Positions 26,483 through 37,165 of a stretch of 64,000 nt of DNA are shown piece after piece. A model generated the notes under the pieces. It saw nothing but the letters and a program-made list of their open reading frames with translations. It was not told the origin of the DNA and did no database searches. The translations under genes were made by a program, and so were the position numbers. Within the stretch, counting starts at the first letter, position 1; every line of letters starts with the position of its first letter. Source of the DNA: Aquatica leii (Eukaryota; Arthropoda; Insecta; Coleoptera; Lampyridae); the NCBI GenBank assembly GCA_035610365.1, contig CM069433.1:54488487-54552486 (forward strand), given 5' to 3'.

Positions 26483-26500
26483 TCCCGGGTTTCGGCACCA
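26483..26500 (-). other. Primer-binding site matching tRNA-Phe
   Basis: Two bases inside the 5' LTR, the sense strand reads TGGTGCCGAAACCCGGGA. This is the complement of CCA plus a 3' acceptor end TCCCGGGTTTCGGCA, the end of eukaryotic tRNA-Phe (GAA), whose 5' end is GCCGAAA. All 18 positions fit the tRNA-Phe sequence as I know it. Confidence 0.75.
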
Positions 26501-26502
26501 AA

Positions 26503-26729
26503 TGTGAAATAAATAGTAAACGAACTAATAAAAGATTCTGCAAGTAAGTAATTTATTGACTAAATATGTAATTATAAAGGAAACTAAAGAATACGTTCTG
26601 TTTCGTTTTTAACTTAACACAAGTAATTCAATAATTCAATTTCTTATCAGTTACTATTCCCACTTTCTTTCTTCACGCATCAACTCATTAGTTGCGGCGC
26701 ACACGAAGTCGTCCTTCTTCTTTTCTACA
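26503..26729 (-). repeat. BEL/Pao 5' LTR
   Basis: 227 bp, TG...CA ends, nearly identical to 22,743-22,969. The promoter would fire on the minus strand towards the gag start at 26,408. Immediately right of it (26,730 on) the interrupted older repeat resumes. Confidence 0.9.
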
Positions 26730-26749
26730 GTTTTAAAATGCCCTGCTGT

Positions 26750-26970
26750 CCAACAATTGCATCTATAAACCGAATAGCTGTATATTTAAATATGATAGAG
26801 ATAACCATTAGTAAAGTTTGATGACAGAGCCATCACATAATATAAATTACTATGTGTAAAAGATAATGTAAATGGCTATAACGGCGGAAAACGTTATAAA
26901 CTGATTTCACACCCGCGTAATTGAAAATAGTTTAAAATAGAACTGCGAGATAAAACCACAACTACAAGAT
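26750..26970 (-). repeat. Inverted partial copy of the retrozyme-like unit
   Basis: The reverse complement matches the 3' part of the downstream unit: TTTTATC(T/C)CGCAGTT, then GTTTTC(T/C)GCCGTTATA, then TGGCTCTG(T/C)CATCAAACTTT and CTATCATA. It stops just before the ribozyme, so it carries no hammerhead. Together with the forward units it forms a large inverted repeat. Confidence 0.7.
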
Positions 26971-27047
26971 ATTAGTGGTTACCCCTATCATACTTGAATA
27001 TAAATCTAAAAAATTGTCAATGTAATTATGGGAAAACAGTGTGCCTC

Positions 27048-27091
27048 CTACTGCTGATGAACCCCAAAAAAAAGAAACTGCCGTCCAATAG
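27048..27091 (+). ncRNA. Degenerate hammerhead ribozyme, unit 1
   Basis: It keeps CTGATGA (27,054-27,060), GAAA (27,074-27,077) and the cleavage triplet GTC (27,083-27,085). Helix I is CTACTG with CAATAG and has one mismatch. Helix II (ACCCC...AAAA) no longer pairs. Probably inactive. Confidence 0.6.
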
Positions 27092-27384
27092 TTTGCTCTG
27101 GTGGCATTTCCATAATTGTATTGACATTGCTTTACCTCTAATGTTTTTTACCTTGTGGTTTTATTCCTCAGTTTTACACAAAATGATTTTGAATTACGCG
27201 GATGTAACATCAGCTTACAACGTTTCCGCCGTTGTAGCTATTTACAGTTATCTTTTACACGTAGTAATTTACACTATGAGATGGCTTTGCCATCAAACTT
27301 TGCTAATGGTTACTTCTATCATACTTAACTATAAAGCTATAGGGTTTGTCGATGCAATTCTGGGAATACATTAGAATGTGTCTT

Positions 27385-27428
27385 CTACTGCTGACGAGTC
27401 CCAAAAGGACGAAACGGGCGTCCAGTAG
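27385..27428 (+). ncRNA. Type I hammerhead ribozyme, unit 2, core intact
   Basis: Helix I pairs CTACTG (27,385-27,390) with CAGTAG (27,423-27,428), six of six. The core CTGACGA is at 27,391-27,397. Helix II is GTCC/GGAC (27,398-27,401 with 27,407-27,410) with loop CAAAA. Core GAA(A) is at 27,411-27,414. Helix III is only ACG/CGT around a two-base loop GG. Cleavage is predicted after GTC at 27,420-27,422. All invariant core bases are present. The very short helix III is what is seen in Penelope- and retrozyme-associated hammerheads, which are thought to act as dimers; the tandem layout allows this. Confidence 0.85.
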
Positions 27429-27652
27429 TTTATTCTAGTGGCATTTGCACAAGTGTATTGATATTGCTTTATCCGCTCCTCTAATGTCTTTCACGTTGTA
27501 GTTTTATCCCGCAGTTTTATTCAAAATTATTTTGAATTACGCAAGTGTAAAATCAACTGACAATGTTTTCTGCCGTTATAACTATTTACAGGTATTTTTT
27601 ATACATAGTAACTTATACTATGAGATGGCTCTGCCATCAAACTTTGCTAATA

Positions 27653-30544
27653 TATTAAAAAACTAATTCCATAAAACACAACTTTAGTGCACGAAATAAA
27701 GTTTTATATTTTTTTCCAAATAGTGTAGTGCCTTCATGTTTATTTGGTAGTTATTTATAGTCGTTATTAGAATAATGATGCCCGGAAAGCAACGTGATGC
27801 AGTCCGTGTGGCTCTGGCCCGAAAGATGTATATTGCTCGATGGGCAATTTAGTAACGCCAGCGGTGCATAAAAGATTTTATTTTTTACTTTACATAATAT
27901 AAAACTAAAATAGTTATTTAACGAACAAGGTTGTTTATGATAGCAATTAATAATTGAGACATTTAACGCCGTGAGTGAGTGTAGCAAACGAACGATTTAA
28001 TATTATCGAGATGATTTGTCGCCGATTAACAAACGAGTTAATTTTAAAGTTTTTCTGTTGATCGTACGTTAGTTATTGTTAAAGCAGTGGTTGCTAACGA
28101 TTTTATTAGTTGCTATACAAATTCGTTCATTAATAGAAATTCATTCATTGATTCAAAATCGTTCATTAATAGGGGTCATTAATGATCTATTTATGATACA
28201 TTATTATACGTTAACATTACTTTTAACTATCGACAGAAAATATCATTATTTTTGAGTGATTATTACCCCGATTTATATACATGTGTTTACGCTTCTTGTA
28301 CCTTACGCATTATGAACAAATTATAACGACGTGAAAAATAAAATTTAAACACATTAGAAATGTTTGTTTTTGTTATATGGCTGTTAATAACATTTAAATT
28401 TTGACATTTAAAGTTTAAAATTAATATAAAAATAAAAATGAAATTTTGTTTGCTTTGCTTGTTCAGTATTGTCAACATGTTTTAAAGTGCTTTTTGTAGG
28501 AGCTGATCAATGGTACCTTGATAAATTTTAAATAAAATAATAAATTAAAGTGAACTTTAGTTAAAGTAGTTTTAACGTGTTATTATGAAACCGAGGGCAA
28601 GTCTTTTAAAATAGTTTAATAAAATATAAATTTTAGAATAAATTCAATATTAACCTATTGCTTTTATTTTCATTTTTAGTTTTAATCTAAAAATTAGCGA
28701 ATTGTCAACTAAAAACTAAAAAACGAATTCTAATCCATCTATATTTCTTAAGCGCTTTCAAACACAATTCATTTATTATAAATCTTATTTTATGTCTAAT
28801 TCGAATTAAGGTTAAGTTTAAAAAATTGCATCTTATTAGTTTATTGCTTTATTTTTTATAAATACAGAGATACAATTGTGGTATGTCATAAATACAAGTT
28901 TTGAATTTATTAAAACGTTTAACTTCTTAATTTACAAAGTGTATAATAAGAAAGTATAAAACTAAATTTCTTATAATTATTTTTAAAACGTATCAACATT
29001 TCTTTTACATAAAATACAAAGTAATCAGTCTTAACATCTGACTTCTTTCTCCCTTGACATCATAAAACTAATTTTACTTTGTTACAAATCCCCTTCATAT
29101 TATATATTCTCTAGATTTTCTTAAAACAATTTTAGAAAGAACTCAACGAACGAACAAATTGTATAGATTGTGTACGGGGAATTCTAAGAGTTCGTTTAAA
29201 CTAAAATGAAACGCTTTTGGTGTACTAACAATTGTAACGATTTTATTTTCCTTAGTATTTATTCTATTGATGAAGACAAAAGTGGAAAGTAAAAGTAGTC
29301 GTAAAGTGTGAAGTGATGTTTCAATTGTCTCGAAGCGTCGAATAGGATTCAGGGTGGTCGGTCACCGAGCGGGGCTTAATGGAAATAGATAAAAAGACAA
29401 AATTCGATTAAGTGTGACATATATAGTAGAGAGCATTTTAGGAACAAAACGGGGGAAAGATAAAATGTGAAACTTCCAGAAATAATAATTTTTCTTTCTC
29501 GTTTCTGTCGGTAATTTATATAAACTTCTAAAAACATAAGACAAATAACCAATTAACGTATAAAAGAACGTGACTTAAAAGAGGAAGTTTAGGTTCTTCG
29601 AATAATATCCATTGTTGTCATGTCACCGCCAAATAATAGCTTTTTAGAATCTCTTTCGTATGAATTTTGTAGACTTATAAGTTTTTGCGGTGGAAACATT
29701 AATATATCGGGAAAAGAATATATCACGGATATAGCAAATCTTATAGGGTTGACAGAAACAATAAGCGAGGTCACATGTCATCTAGATCTAGACATTTATA
29801 ACTACAACTAATGCGCTGTTTGACATGTTGCGCATTGTTCTTTGTCTTCTACGACTTTTCCGTTTCAATCAAAGTTCTCTCTGACAGAACAATGCGGGTA
29901 ACGATGATTGCTGGATGAGAAGAGCTCTCCAGAGTAATGACGCATCTAGTCCTGTTAATGACCGATCAAGAGCTTCTGATCGAATTGTCAAACGTGAACA
30001 ATCATATATTTGGTACAATTTCTGTTCTTTTAATGCAACATTTTGCTAGTCACGTTTTCTAATTAAAAGTTAATAACATCGTCAATTTCATGAATACAAA
30101 ACAAATAACGTTATTTTTATTGCTTCGTTGAATTTATACAAATTAAAAGATAAATAATTTAATTTGCAAGTAATTACTGTTAAGACAATAATTGTTTCGT
30201 TATTGATAAACGTGTGTATAAGACAGAATCTTGAAGTTTCTTGTGTAAAAGCGGACCCTCTTAGTGTGGTGAGTGTCCCTGGCGTTCTTAACGTAGTCTC
30301 TAATTACAGCTCGTGCCTGTGACAACTGTTGAGGGTGCTAAATCTTAACTACTAGAATAGTTACGTGTGCGTGTTTCTAACGATTAATTTTTCTTCTTAA
30401 TTTTTATAAAAAAACGTTGGGAACAGAAGAACGTTTTTATTATTTTGTATTAATTTAATCAACAGTTTTACTATAAATAATTTTCCAATTTATTATATAT
30501 CATTACAAAAATAACGAAAAACCAGTAACTTCGTAGTTTCAAAC
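27653..30544. other. AT-rich sequence, no recognised element
   Basis: No supported gene. A small imperfect repeat of TTCATTAATAG / TTCATTCATTGATTC lies at 28,125-28,175. A 63-codon plus-strand ORF at 29,620-29,811, overlapped by a minus-strand ORF of 61 codons (29,589-29,774), has no motif I recognise. No RNA gene was seen. Confidence 0.5.
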
Positions 30545-31826
30545 AATAATCAGGTCTATTATGTATCACAACCTTTAAAAATAAGGGTCAACCTTTATGT
30601 TAAAATAAAGTTTTAAAATAACTGATTTCCTAGCGTCTATTACTGAAATGGTATTACGTAGCAACCTTTAAAACAACGCTCGAAAGTAAACGTTATTTTT
30701 AATGCTTAACAGGATAGTAAGTTTTGAGTAGTTTTAAAGCAAGAAAAATGTTATGCAACTCATGTTTGTCGGAAAAAGATAGCAATATTTCAAAACAAAA
30801 ACATGATTTATGTTGTTTATACTTTCCGTGATTTTAGTTTTACTTCAACAAAACGTCAAAAAATGTCAAAAAAGCAAAAAAAACCAAGCGTGCAGCTCGT
30901 TTAAAAATGCGAACGACGCAAATATCAAAAGCAGTGCACTTTCAAACATTTGGCAATTTAGATGATTTTTAGTTTTTTTGTTTTTTGTAATTAGTAATTT
31001 TATAAATTAAACATATCAATAAATATAAATAATCTATTAGGATATTTTTATTAAGAAAAAAATAACTTGATATCTACTAGCTAACTTACAATAAAATTAA
31101 CGAAAACTTTGAATTACAATTTACGAATTCTCCTTCCTTCAGCTAACTAGTTCTCATCTGTAAATAAAAACAAATAATTGATCACTGTAACACACTGCAA
31201 CAGTTACCTCCTATAACATCTCTGTTCTGATGTTCTACAATCCGATCTCTTTGCGGTGTTGCTTCTTCTTCAAATTCTTGCAGTATTTCTTGTGGTATCT
31301 TACTTTCTACTGCCCATGTTGTGCAAAATCACACAAGAATAAAAAATTTTTGCAGCTTTTACAGGGTTGTAATTGAATGTTCTATGTTTTAAAATGCATC
31401 TAAATCTACTTTTTATAACACCAAAGCACCTTTCAATGCAGTTTCTTGCTTTAATGTGTAATTGATAGCCACTATCGCCTGTACAAGTTTATTTCAATAA
31501 AAATAAAAGTAATTGTATAAACATTTTTATAATAAATTATACATAAACAAATACTTACAATCCGCATTTTCTAATTGATTTAGAATAAAAACATTAATTA
31601 ATCTGTTGTAAGCCATTTTTTCTTCTAACCACTATTTTAACGTTACCTATCAAAGCTCTTGTTATATTTTAAACTTTAATGGTTATGAAAACCATTATTT
31701 TAAAGTTCATGTTAAAATAACGATTTGTGAAAACGATACGTAATACCGGTTTGCCGAAAACCCTTATGTTATCTCATAACGGCCACCTTTAAAATAAAGT
31801 TTGTGATACATAATAGGCCTGATTAT
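30545..31826 (-). mobile_element. Harbinger/PIF element, shortened, with TIRs
   Basis: The left end AATAATCAGGTCTATTATG (TATCACAA follows) is the inverse of the right end ...TTGTGATACATAATAGGCCTGATTAT. Inverted similarity continues inside both ends (AACCTTTAAAATAA-type blocks). Inside, the minus strand keeps the C-terminal part of a Harbinger nuclease. At 1.28 kb it lacks most of the transposase and the Myb-like gene of full elements, so it is non-autonomous. The target duplication could not be fixed because the flanks extend the palindrome. Confidence 0.7.
31305..31600 (-). pseudogene. Harbinger nuclease fragment with a retained intron
   Basis: On the minus strand, about 31,488-31,305 reads DSGYQLHIKARNCIERCFGV, then IKSRFRCILKHRTFNY and AAKIFYSCVILHNM. 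These are the GDSGY, A-R--IER-FG-LK-RF and A--I--C--LHN blocks of Harbinger transposases. Upstream, ILNQLENAD ends at a GTAAGT donor (about 31,556) and the downstream exon starts after TTGTACAG (about 31,489), so an intron of about 68 bp is still visible. The N-terminal two thirds and the first catalytic aspartate are gone. Confidence 0.65.
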
Positions 31827-32487
31827 TTACAACTGTAATCTTTTTTGCATGTTTTTACTTACGTAGGAAACATCATTAATTAGTACTAAATTTTTGTGAA
31901 CTTACTACTGAAACTTAATATTTTTACTACAACTTATTAGTTAGTTGGTACAAATCACAAGATTAACGTATACATAAAAAACGCAATTAGTTATTTCATA
32001 AAAAGTTCATTTGCCTAGGATTTTCGCTTCGTTTTGTGGAAGTAGTTGATAAACTTATCTCTTATTGTTTTTGCAGAAACGTTATGTTTTTTCAGCGACG
32101 AAGCTAAGGTAAAAGTCCTAACGGTCCCAACCCTTCCCAAAATATTTATTAAAAATACCGAATAAAGTGACTCTTGCAAAAAAATAAGCGGGTTGTTTCA
32201 AAACTTTTTATTCTGTTTATAAAGTAAAACAAATATTCTAACAAGACTCCTCCTAACTGAAATCCTTGCTACGTCACTAGTTTTCTCGATTGTTTTCGCT
32301 TCAGCTTTATATGCGATCATTATCAACACCGTATCTTTTAGATACAGTAGCACCAAAGGTAGCACAGTCAAAGCACTTTGAAAGAGCTTAAATACTGATA
32401 ACCTTTTCAGCGATCGTAATTTTTTTTAACAAATTTTTATTGCATGCTTTTACGTTTTAAGGTCTTCTGAATGAAAAAAATTTATTT
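31827..32487. other. AT-rich spacer
   Basis: No gene, RNA or element recognised. Confidence 0.5.
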
Positions 32488-32875
32488 TTGACAAAAAAAT
32501 TTTGGGTGTCTGTGTGTGGGTCTGTGTGTGTGTGCGTGTCTGTGTCTGTGTGTAACGATGTACCCACGATAACTCTCGAACCAAAAATCCTAGTAACTAG
32601 AAATTTGGTATGGAGCTGGCTTTTCATGTTCTCTCGGTTCTATCAAACGATGGGTTTGATAAAAAAACCAGAAGTGGGTGTATCCGACATTTTGCACAGT
32701 ATGTAAATTATTCAAATTATTTTTACAGTTTCTTATAGAATTAATTCTTTCTAACAATTTATTCACATAAATTTTTTTCCAACATTAACAGTTTATTAGA
32801 TATTTCATTTATAACTTAAAGTGAATTCCATGTATAATCCTAAGTTCGAACCTTGCCTACGACGATTTTTTTTTT
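32488..32875 (+). repeat. Dispersed repeat A, copy 2, with GT microsatellite
   Basis: It starts with an imperfect (GT/CTGT)n tract (about 32,507-32,553), followed by GATGTACCCACGATAACTCT and about 270 bp matching the reverse complement of 850-1,096. It ends with AAGTTCGAACCTTGCCTACGA and a T-run. The 72-codon ORF across it follows the microsatellite frame and is not a gene. In copy 1 the B-box block lies on the other side of the body, so one copy is permuted. Confidence 0.65.
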
Positions 32876-33194
32876 AAATTTCATATCTCGAAAGGAAAGC
32901 AAGAATAAAAAATATCAATTTTTCTCTATATTCTTTTGACTTCTTTATACCGTCTGTCCCGAAGATGTTGAAGCATACTGATTAACATAGAGAATTTGAC
33001 AATTTCAATTTATATGTCTCCAAAGTGTTTTTTAAATATTTCCAGTATCAGAACATATGACAATGTGTACCAGAGAACGTTTTGGGTAATAATTTTCAAA
33101 ATTTAATAACAAATATCAAAAATATTTTCAAAAATGTATCGCGTGGTAAAAAGTTTAGTTTAAAATACGGATCTAAAGAACATATGAATAAATC

Positions 33195-33275
33195 ACTTAG
33201 GTGTAGTGACATCAATCGCACGACTGCGGTAATATCGCCTTGACGTACAAAGGTTCAAATCTCAATGCGGTTTAT
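33195..33275 (+). repeat. Possible tRNA-derived SINE fragment
   Basis: TTAGGTGTAGTGAC and, about 45 bp on, AGGTTCAAATCTC resemble degraded pol III A and B boxes at tRNA spacing. No cloverleaf acceptor stem can be formed. It is a fragment at best. Confidence 0.3.
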
Positions 33276-33665
33276 GTTTTTTTTAATTTTATTATTAGTT
33301 TAAATTAACGACGATTAATTTTTATTAGTAAAGGGACATAATTAAACGTGTTAATTGTTTTTACTAAAGTCATAATGGATTTATTATTTTTTTATCATTC
33401 CTTATAGAAAAGTCGTGTGGTGACCACACCAGTTTTTTTAATAAAAAATTGTAAAATGCACGGCAAGCCGTGGTTAGACATACAATTTTTATTTACCACA
33501 ATCGTCAGATTGCAGAGCGGTGCACCGCCTTTAGACATCACACTACGTGGTTATACAGTCAGTGGTTATGTGATTTTACGTTTATAGCCGTGCTGAATAC
33601 TCTACTCGCGAACAAAAATTACCAAATACAATTTTTATCACTGGCGACTCCACGGGGATACGATA
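33276..33665. other. Spacer left of the P-type element
   Basis: No gene is supported. The 70-codon ORF at 33,470-33,682 runs into the P-element terminus and shows no motif. Confidence 0.45.
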
Positions 33666-33673
33666 GTACAAAC

Positions 33674-33707
33674 ACAGTATAAGTACAATACAGTAGAGAC
33701 AGCTTGG
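33674..33707 (+). repeat. P-type element left TIR
   Basis: ACAGTATAAGTACAATACAG then TAGAGACAGCTTG; inverse partner at 37,132-37,165. Confidence 0.85.
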
Positions 33708-33976
33708 GAAAATTACGATGTCAAGTTTTGAATGCGCATATTCAATCTCTGGCACTGCTTGCACATTCCTCTACTTGGTGGCGCTAGGAAGTTTGACATT
33801 TGTAAACATACTTCGTTGTTTATAACAAAGGTTTATAGGTTTATAGCCACGTTATAACCTTATAATTTTTATTGTAATCTTATGCGTTCAGTATTTTGTT
33901 TTATAAAAAGCTTTTTAGAATTAAGTGTTTGTGTTTTATAATTAAGTATTTGTGTTAAGACTATTAAATTAGTACA

Positions 33977-36825
33977 ATGTCTACAGTTCCTAAAATGCAT
34001 AAAGACACGTATAGTAACATTTGTGATGTGAAACTATGTCGTAGTAATTATAGCACTCCAAACATTAGTTTATTTAGGTTTCCAAAAGACTCTGAACGGT
34101 AATAAAATCCATTACATGAAATTTTTCTATTGTAATTTTGATGCAGGTGTAAACAATGGGCAGATGCTTGTGGTTGCCAAAATTTATTAACAGCAGTATC
34201 CTGTTTGTATACTTCAATGTACAGAGTTTGTAGTCTCCATTTTGAAGATGTGTGTATACAAACAAGGGGTCACAGGTCTCAGTTACGTAGGAATAGCATG
34301 CCCACATTAAATCTGCCGATAGCTGAGAGAGTAAACATTACCGATCACACATATTCAAAATCAACTATTGCAAGTGAGGTTACCATAACTGTACTTAAAC
34401 TAAATTATTATGAAAAATTTACAGGCAAACCTGTATCATCTGAAGTAAACATTGTTTCTTCTATGTCATGTATGACTTCAACTACTAGCAGTGCTAAGGA
34501 CCAAATAAATTTTGTTGAAGGTAAGATTAACCATTAATTTTAAAGAATTATCTGTGGTACTATTTAGCTTATATTTTGTTAAATAGATGCATCAAGTTTG
34601 TTAACAAATCTAACTGATACTCCTTCTACTTCGGATGGACGAAATTTACATGCACCTCTATTATCAGTTACATCTCAAACACCGTTATTGTTGTCAACAC
34701 ATTCTCCTCGTAAGAACAAAATGCGGCGTAAGTTACATTCCTTACAATCCAAAGTGACATCTTTAAGAAAACAACTGCCATTAAAACAGGATAAAACATT
34801 TGATTCATCTAATGTTACATTAGACAACTTTAAGTTACTATGTGAGAAATTTTTGCCCACGCAGTGTGTTAATTTTGTGAAGCTACAGGCCGATTTAAAC
34901 AATAAGTCATCTCACCAACGACGATACTCTCGTGAATTTTTATTCACATGTTTAAATATTTACTTTACGAGTCCGAAGGCTTACAGAAGCATTCGTAATT
35001 TGTTTATATTACCAACAAAACGTACTCTTCATAGAATAACGGAACATTTACAGTTTAAACCAGGATTTAACATGACAATATTTGAATCATTAAAAAAAAA
35101 GTGGAAACTTTTGAAGATATTAATAAGAATTGTTGTCTTGTTCTTGATGAAATGTCTATAAAATCTCATTTATTTTATAGCATCAAACAGGATGAAGTGA
35201 TTGGTTACGAAGATTATGGCGATGGCAAAATTTTAGTACCTGCTTTAAATGTTCTTGTTATTATGGTAAAAGGCATTTATGTTAAATGGAAGCAGCCACT
35301 TTATTATTTTTATGTACAAAATACATGCCCGCCTGCGAAATTAAAAAAAATAATTGAACAAACTATCATTAATTTAGCAAATATTAATTTAAAAGTAAGA
35401 GTATTGGTAAATGATATGGGTTCTAGTAATATTAAAGTATCTAATATGTTCAAAATAACTCCTGATAGTCCAGTATTTACAATAGGAAACCAAAAAATTA
35501 TTTATATGTTTGATGTACCACATCTGATCAAAGCCACTAGGAATAATTTAAAACAAAACACTTTCTCTTTTGATGGTAAATCAACATCTTGGGAACACAA
35601 TGTAACATTTTATAACCAAGATAAAACATTAAACAACAGATTAGCACCAAAATTAAAAGATAGTCATATTTATCCATCAAATGCAGAAAAAATGAAGGTA
35701 CACCTTGCAACACAAGTTATTAGTGCAACGGTTGTAGCTGCACTGTCGACTTATGTAAGTCTTAACCTACTTCCTACTGAAGCTATAGGGACTATTGAAT
35801 TTATCCAAAGATTTGATAAGTTATTTGACTTGTTCAATTCATCTCATATTAGCAATGCTAAAAAATTTAATCAACCATTTAAAGCATTACCCCATCAAGC
35901 AGATTTTTTAAAAGATATGCTTCTATTTTTGAGGAATCTTAGGGTTTATAACAAAACAGGTCAGGAAGTCACTAACAAAATTAAATCTTTAAGATGTTGG
36001 ATAATTTCAATTCAAGGTTTACTGTTTTTGTGGGACGAATTACATCCTGTTGGATTTCAATACCTGTTAACCAGAAGATTATGCCAAGACGCGTTAGAAA
36101 ATTTTTTTGGAGCTGTTAGGCAGCAAAGTGGGAATGCAATAAATCCTACCTCGGTACAGTTTCAAAGAGCATTTAAAAAACTGTTTTCTCAATTTTTTTT
36201 AATTCTGAACATCAGAATTGCAATCCAGATTTTGAAGATTTTTTGAATTTAACTTTCGAAAAGTTAAATAGTATTAATAATGCGTACAAAGAACCCTCAC
36301 AGGAGCACGTGAATATTTATAATAAAATGACATTAAAGGATTGTGATTATCGGTTTCATGACATAGAAAAAAATCATTAGATATGTATGTGGGTATTTGG
36401 TAAGGAAATGTCTAGCTATTCATTCATGTGACGTATGTATAGAATATGCAAATCAGCATACCGAACTAGATGAAAATACCTTATATTGTCATTTTCGTAG
36501 GTACCAAACAAATAATTTACAGACGTTTGGTAAGTTGTATATGCCATGTGACAACTTTTTTATATATGTTTGTGAGTTGGAACAGATATTCAAACAAAAC
36601 TTTGAAACTGTTTCCATAAAAAATAATGTTTTAATTCAGTTCCTTTCCTTGTTTACGACAGCCACATTAAACCACCCATGTACAGAGTTTCCAAGTGATT
36701 ATCTTGTGAAGCTGTATGCGCGGATGCGCCTTTTTTATTGTTTAAAGTTTGTAAATTTTAATTTTAAAGTGACAAATGAGAAAGGCGAAAAAATAAACAG
36801 GAAAAAAATAATTTGGCAACACTAA
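33977..36825 (+). pseudogene. P-element transposase (THAP + RNase H-like), frameshifted
   Basis: Exon 1 (33,977-34,098) and exon 2 (34,147-34,520) join across a 48-bp GT-AG intron to give a THAP zinc finger: NICDVKLCR, LFRFPKDSE(R)CKQWADACG, VCSLHFED, the C2CH ligands. A second GT-AG intron (34,521-34,586) keeps the frame into exon 3, which has a basic helix region and LNIYFTSPKAYRSIRN. The catalytic core has LVLDEMSIK, VNDMGSSN and FDVPHLIKATRNNL, and the C-terminus NFFGAVRQQSGN. Frameshifts occur in an A-run (35,092-35,100), a T-run near 36,195, an A-run near 36,370 and close to 36,385. The last frame (36,397-36,825) holds the C-terminal YLVRKC-C--C part. Inactive as read, yet the damage is light. 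Confidence 0.85.
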
Positions 36826-37131
36826 TTTTAATTATAATTTACTAATGTAGAAACTTTAGTTTTAAGATCATGGATTCTATTATTGTTTATGTTTATTTAG
36901 CATTGCCAATATAATAAAAGGGTGCTTATACGAAGTTTTATTTATCTGCGATATTCTTATTGATAAAAGTAAATAAAATATGTTAAATTTAGTAGTTACT
37001 ACCATATTTAATTATTTGCAAATGCCGCCATTAATTACCATTAGTGACATCTATTAAGAACTCTGAGAAATAGTGCCAGAAGACGCCATTTTGATTATAA
37101 TTTTAACATTGAAATATCAAAGAAGCCGATA

Positions 37132-37165
37132 CAAGCTGTCCCTACTGTATTGTAATTATACTGTG
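37132..37165 (-). repeat. P-type element right TIR
   Basis: CAAGCTGTCCCTACTGTATT then GTAATTATACTGTG, the inverse of 33,674-33,707. Confidence 0.85.

Larger units (their letters stand above)
22743..26729 (-). mobile_element. Young BEL/Pao retrotransposon, internally deleted
   Basis: Complete in outline: two 227-bp LTRs beginning TG and ending CA, primer site, gag-pro-RT frame, integrase frame and purine-rich tract, all on the minus strand. At about 4.0 kb it is well short of the usual BEL length because most of RT, RNase H and the N-terminus of integrase are missing at a junction near 24,050. Flanks GTTTC (left) and GTTTT (right) fit a 5-bp target duplication with one change. By eye the LTRs differ at about one position, which indicates recent insertion. 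It could move only with proteins supplied by an intact relative. Confidence 0.9.
26971..27652 (+). mobile_element. Retrozyme-like tandem dimer (unit about 337 bp)
   Basis: Two forward units (about 26,971-27,301 and 27,302-27,652) are clearly homologous along their length, sharing GATGG(C)TCT/TTGCCATCAAACTTTGC, TTTTGAATTACGC and the hammerhead core. The equivalent hammerhead positions are 337 bp apart. Small tandem units each holding a type I hammerhead, with no ORF, match animal retrozymes, which are copied through self-cleaved circular RNAs and mobilised by retroelements. The 126-codon frame at 26,994-27,374 crosses the unit border and is not a gene. Divergence between the units suggests an old insertion. 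Confidence 0.7.

Noticed and set aside
27048..27091. A second active hammerhead
   Set aside because: Helix II cannot form and helix I has a mismatch, although core bases remain.
26994..27374. 126-codon ORF in the retrozyme-like array
   Set aside because: It crosses the unit boundary and the ribozyme, and is not preserved in the second unit.
29620..29811. 63-codon ORF as a small gene
   Set aside because: No motif, overlapped by an opposite-strand ORF of the same size, no promoter or poly-A context.
32507..32706. Protein-coding ORF across the GT microsatellite
   Set aside because: Frame generated by the simple repeat inside dispersed repeat A.
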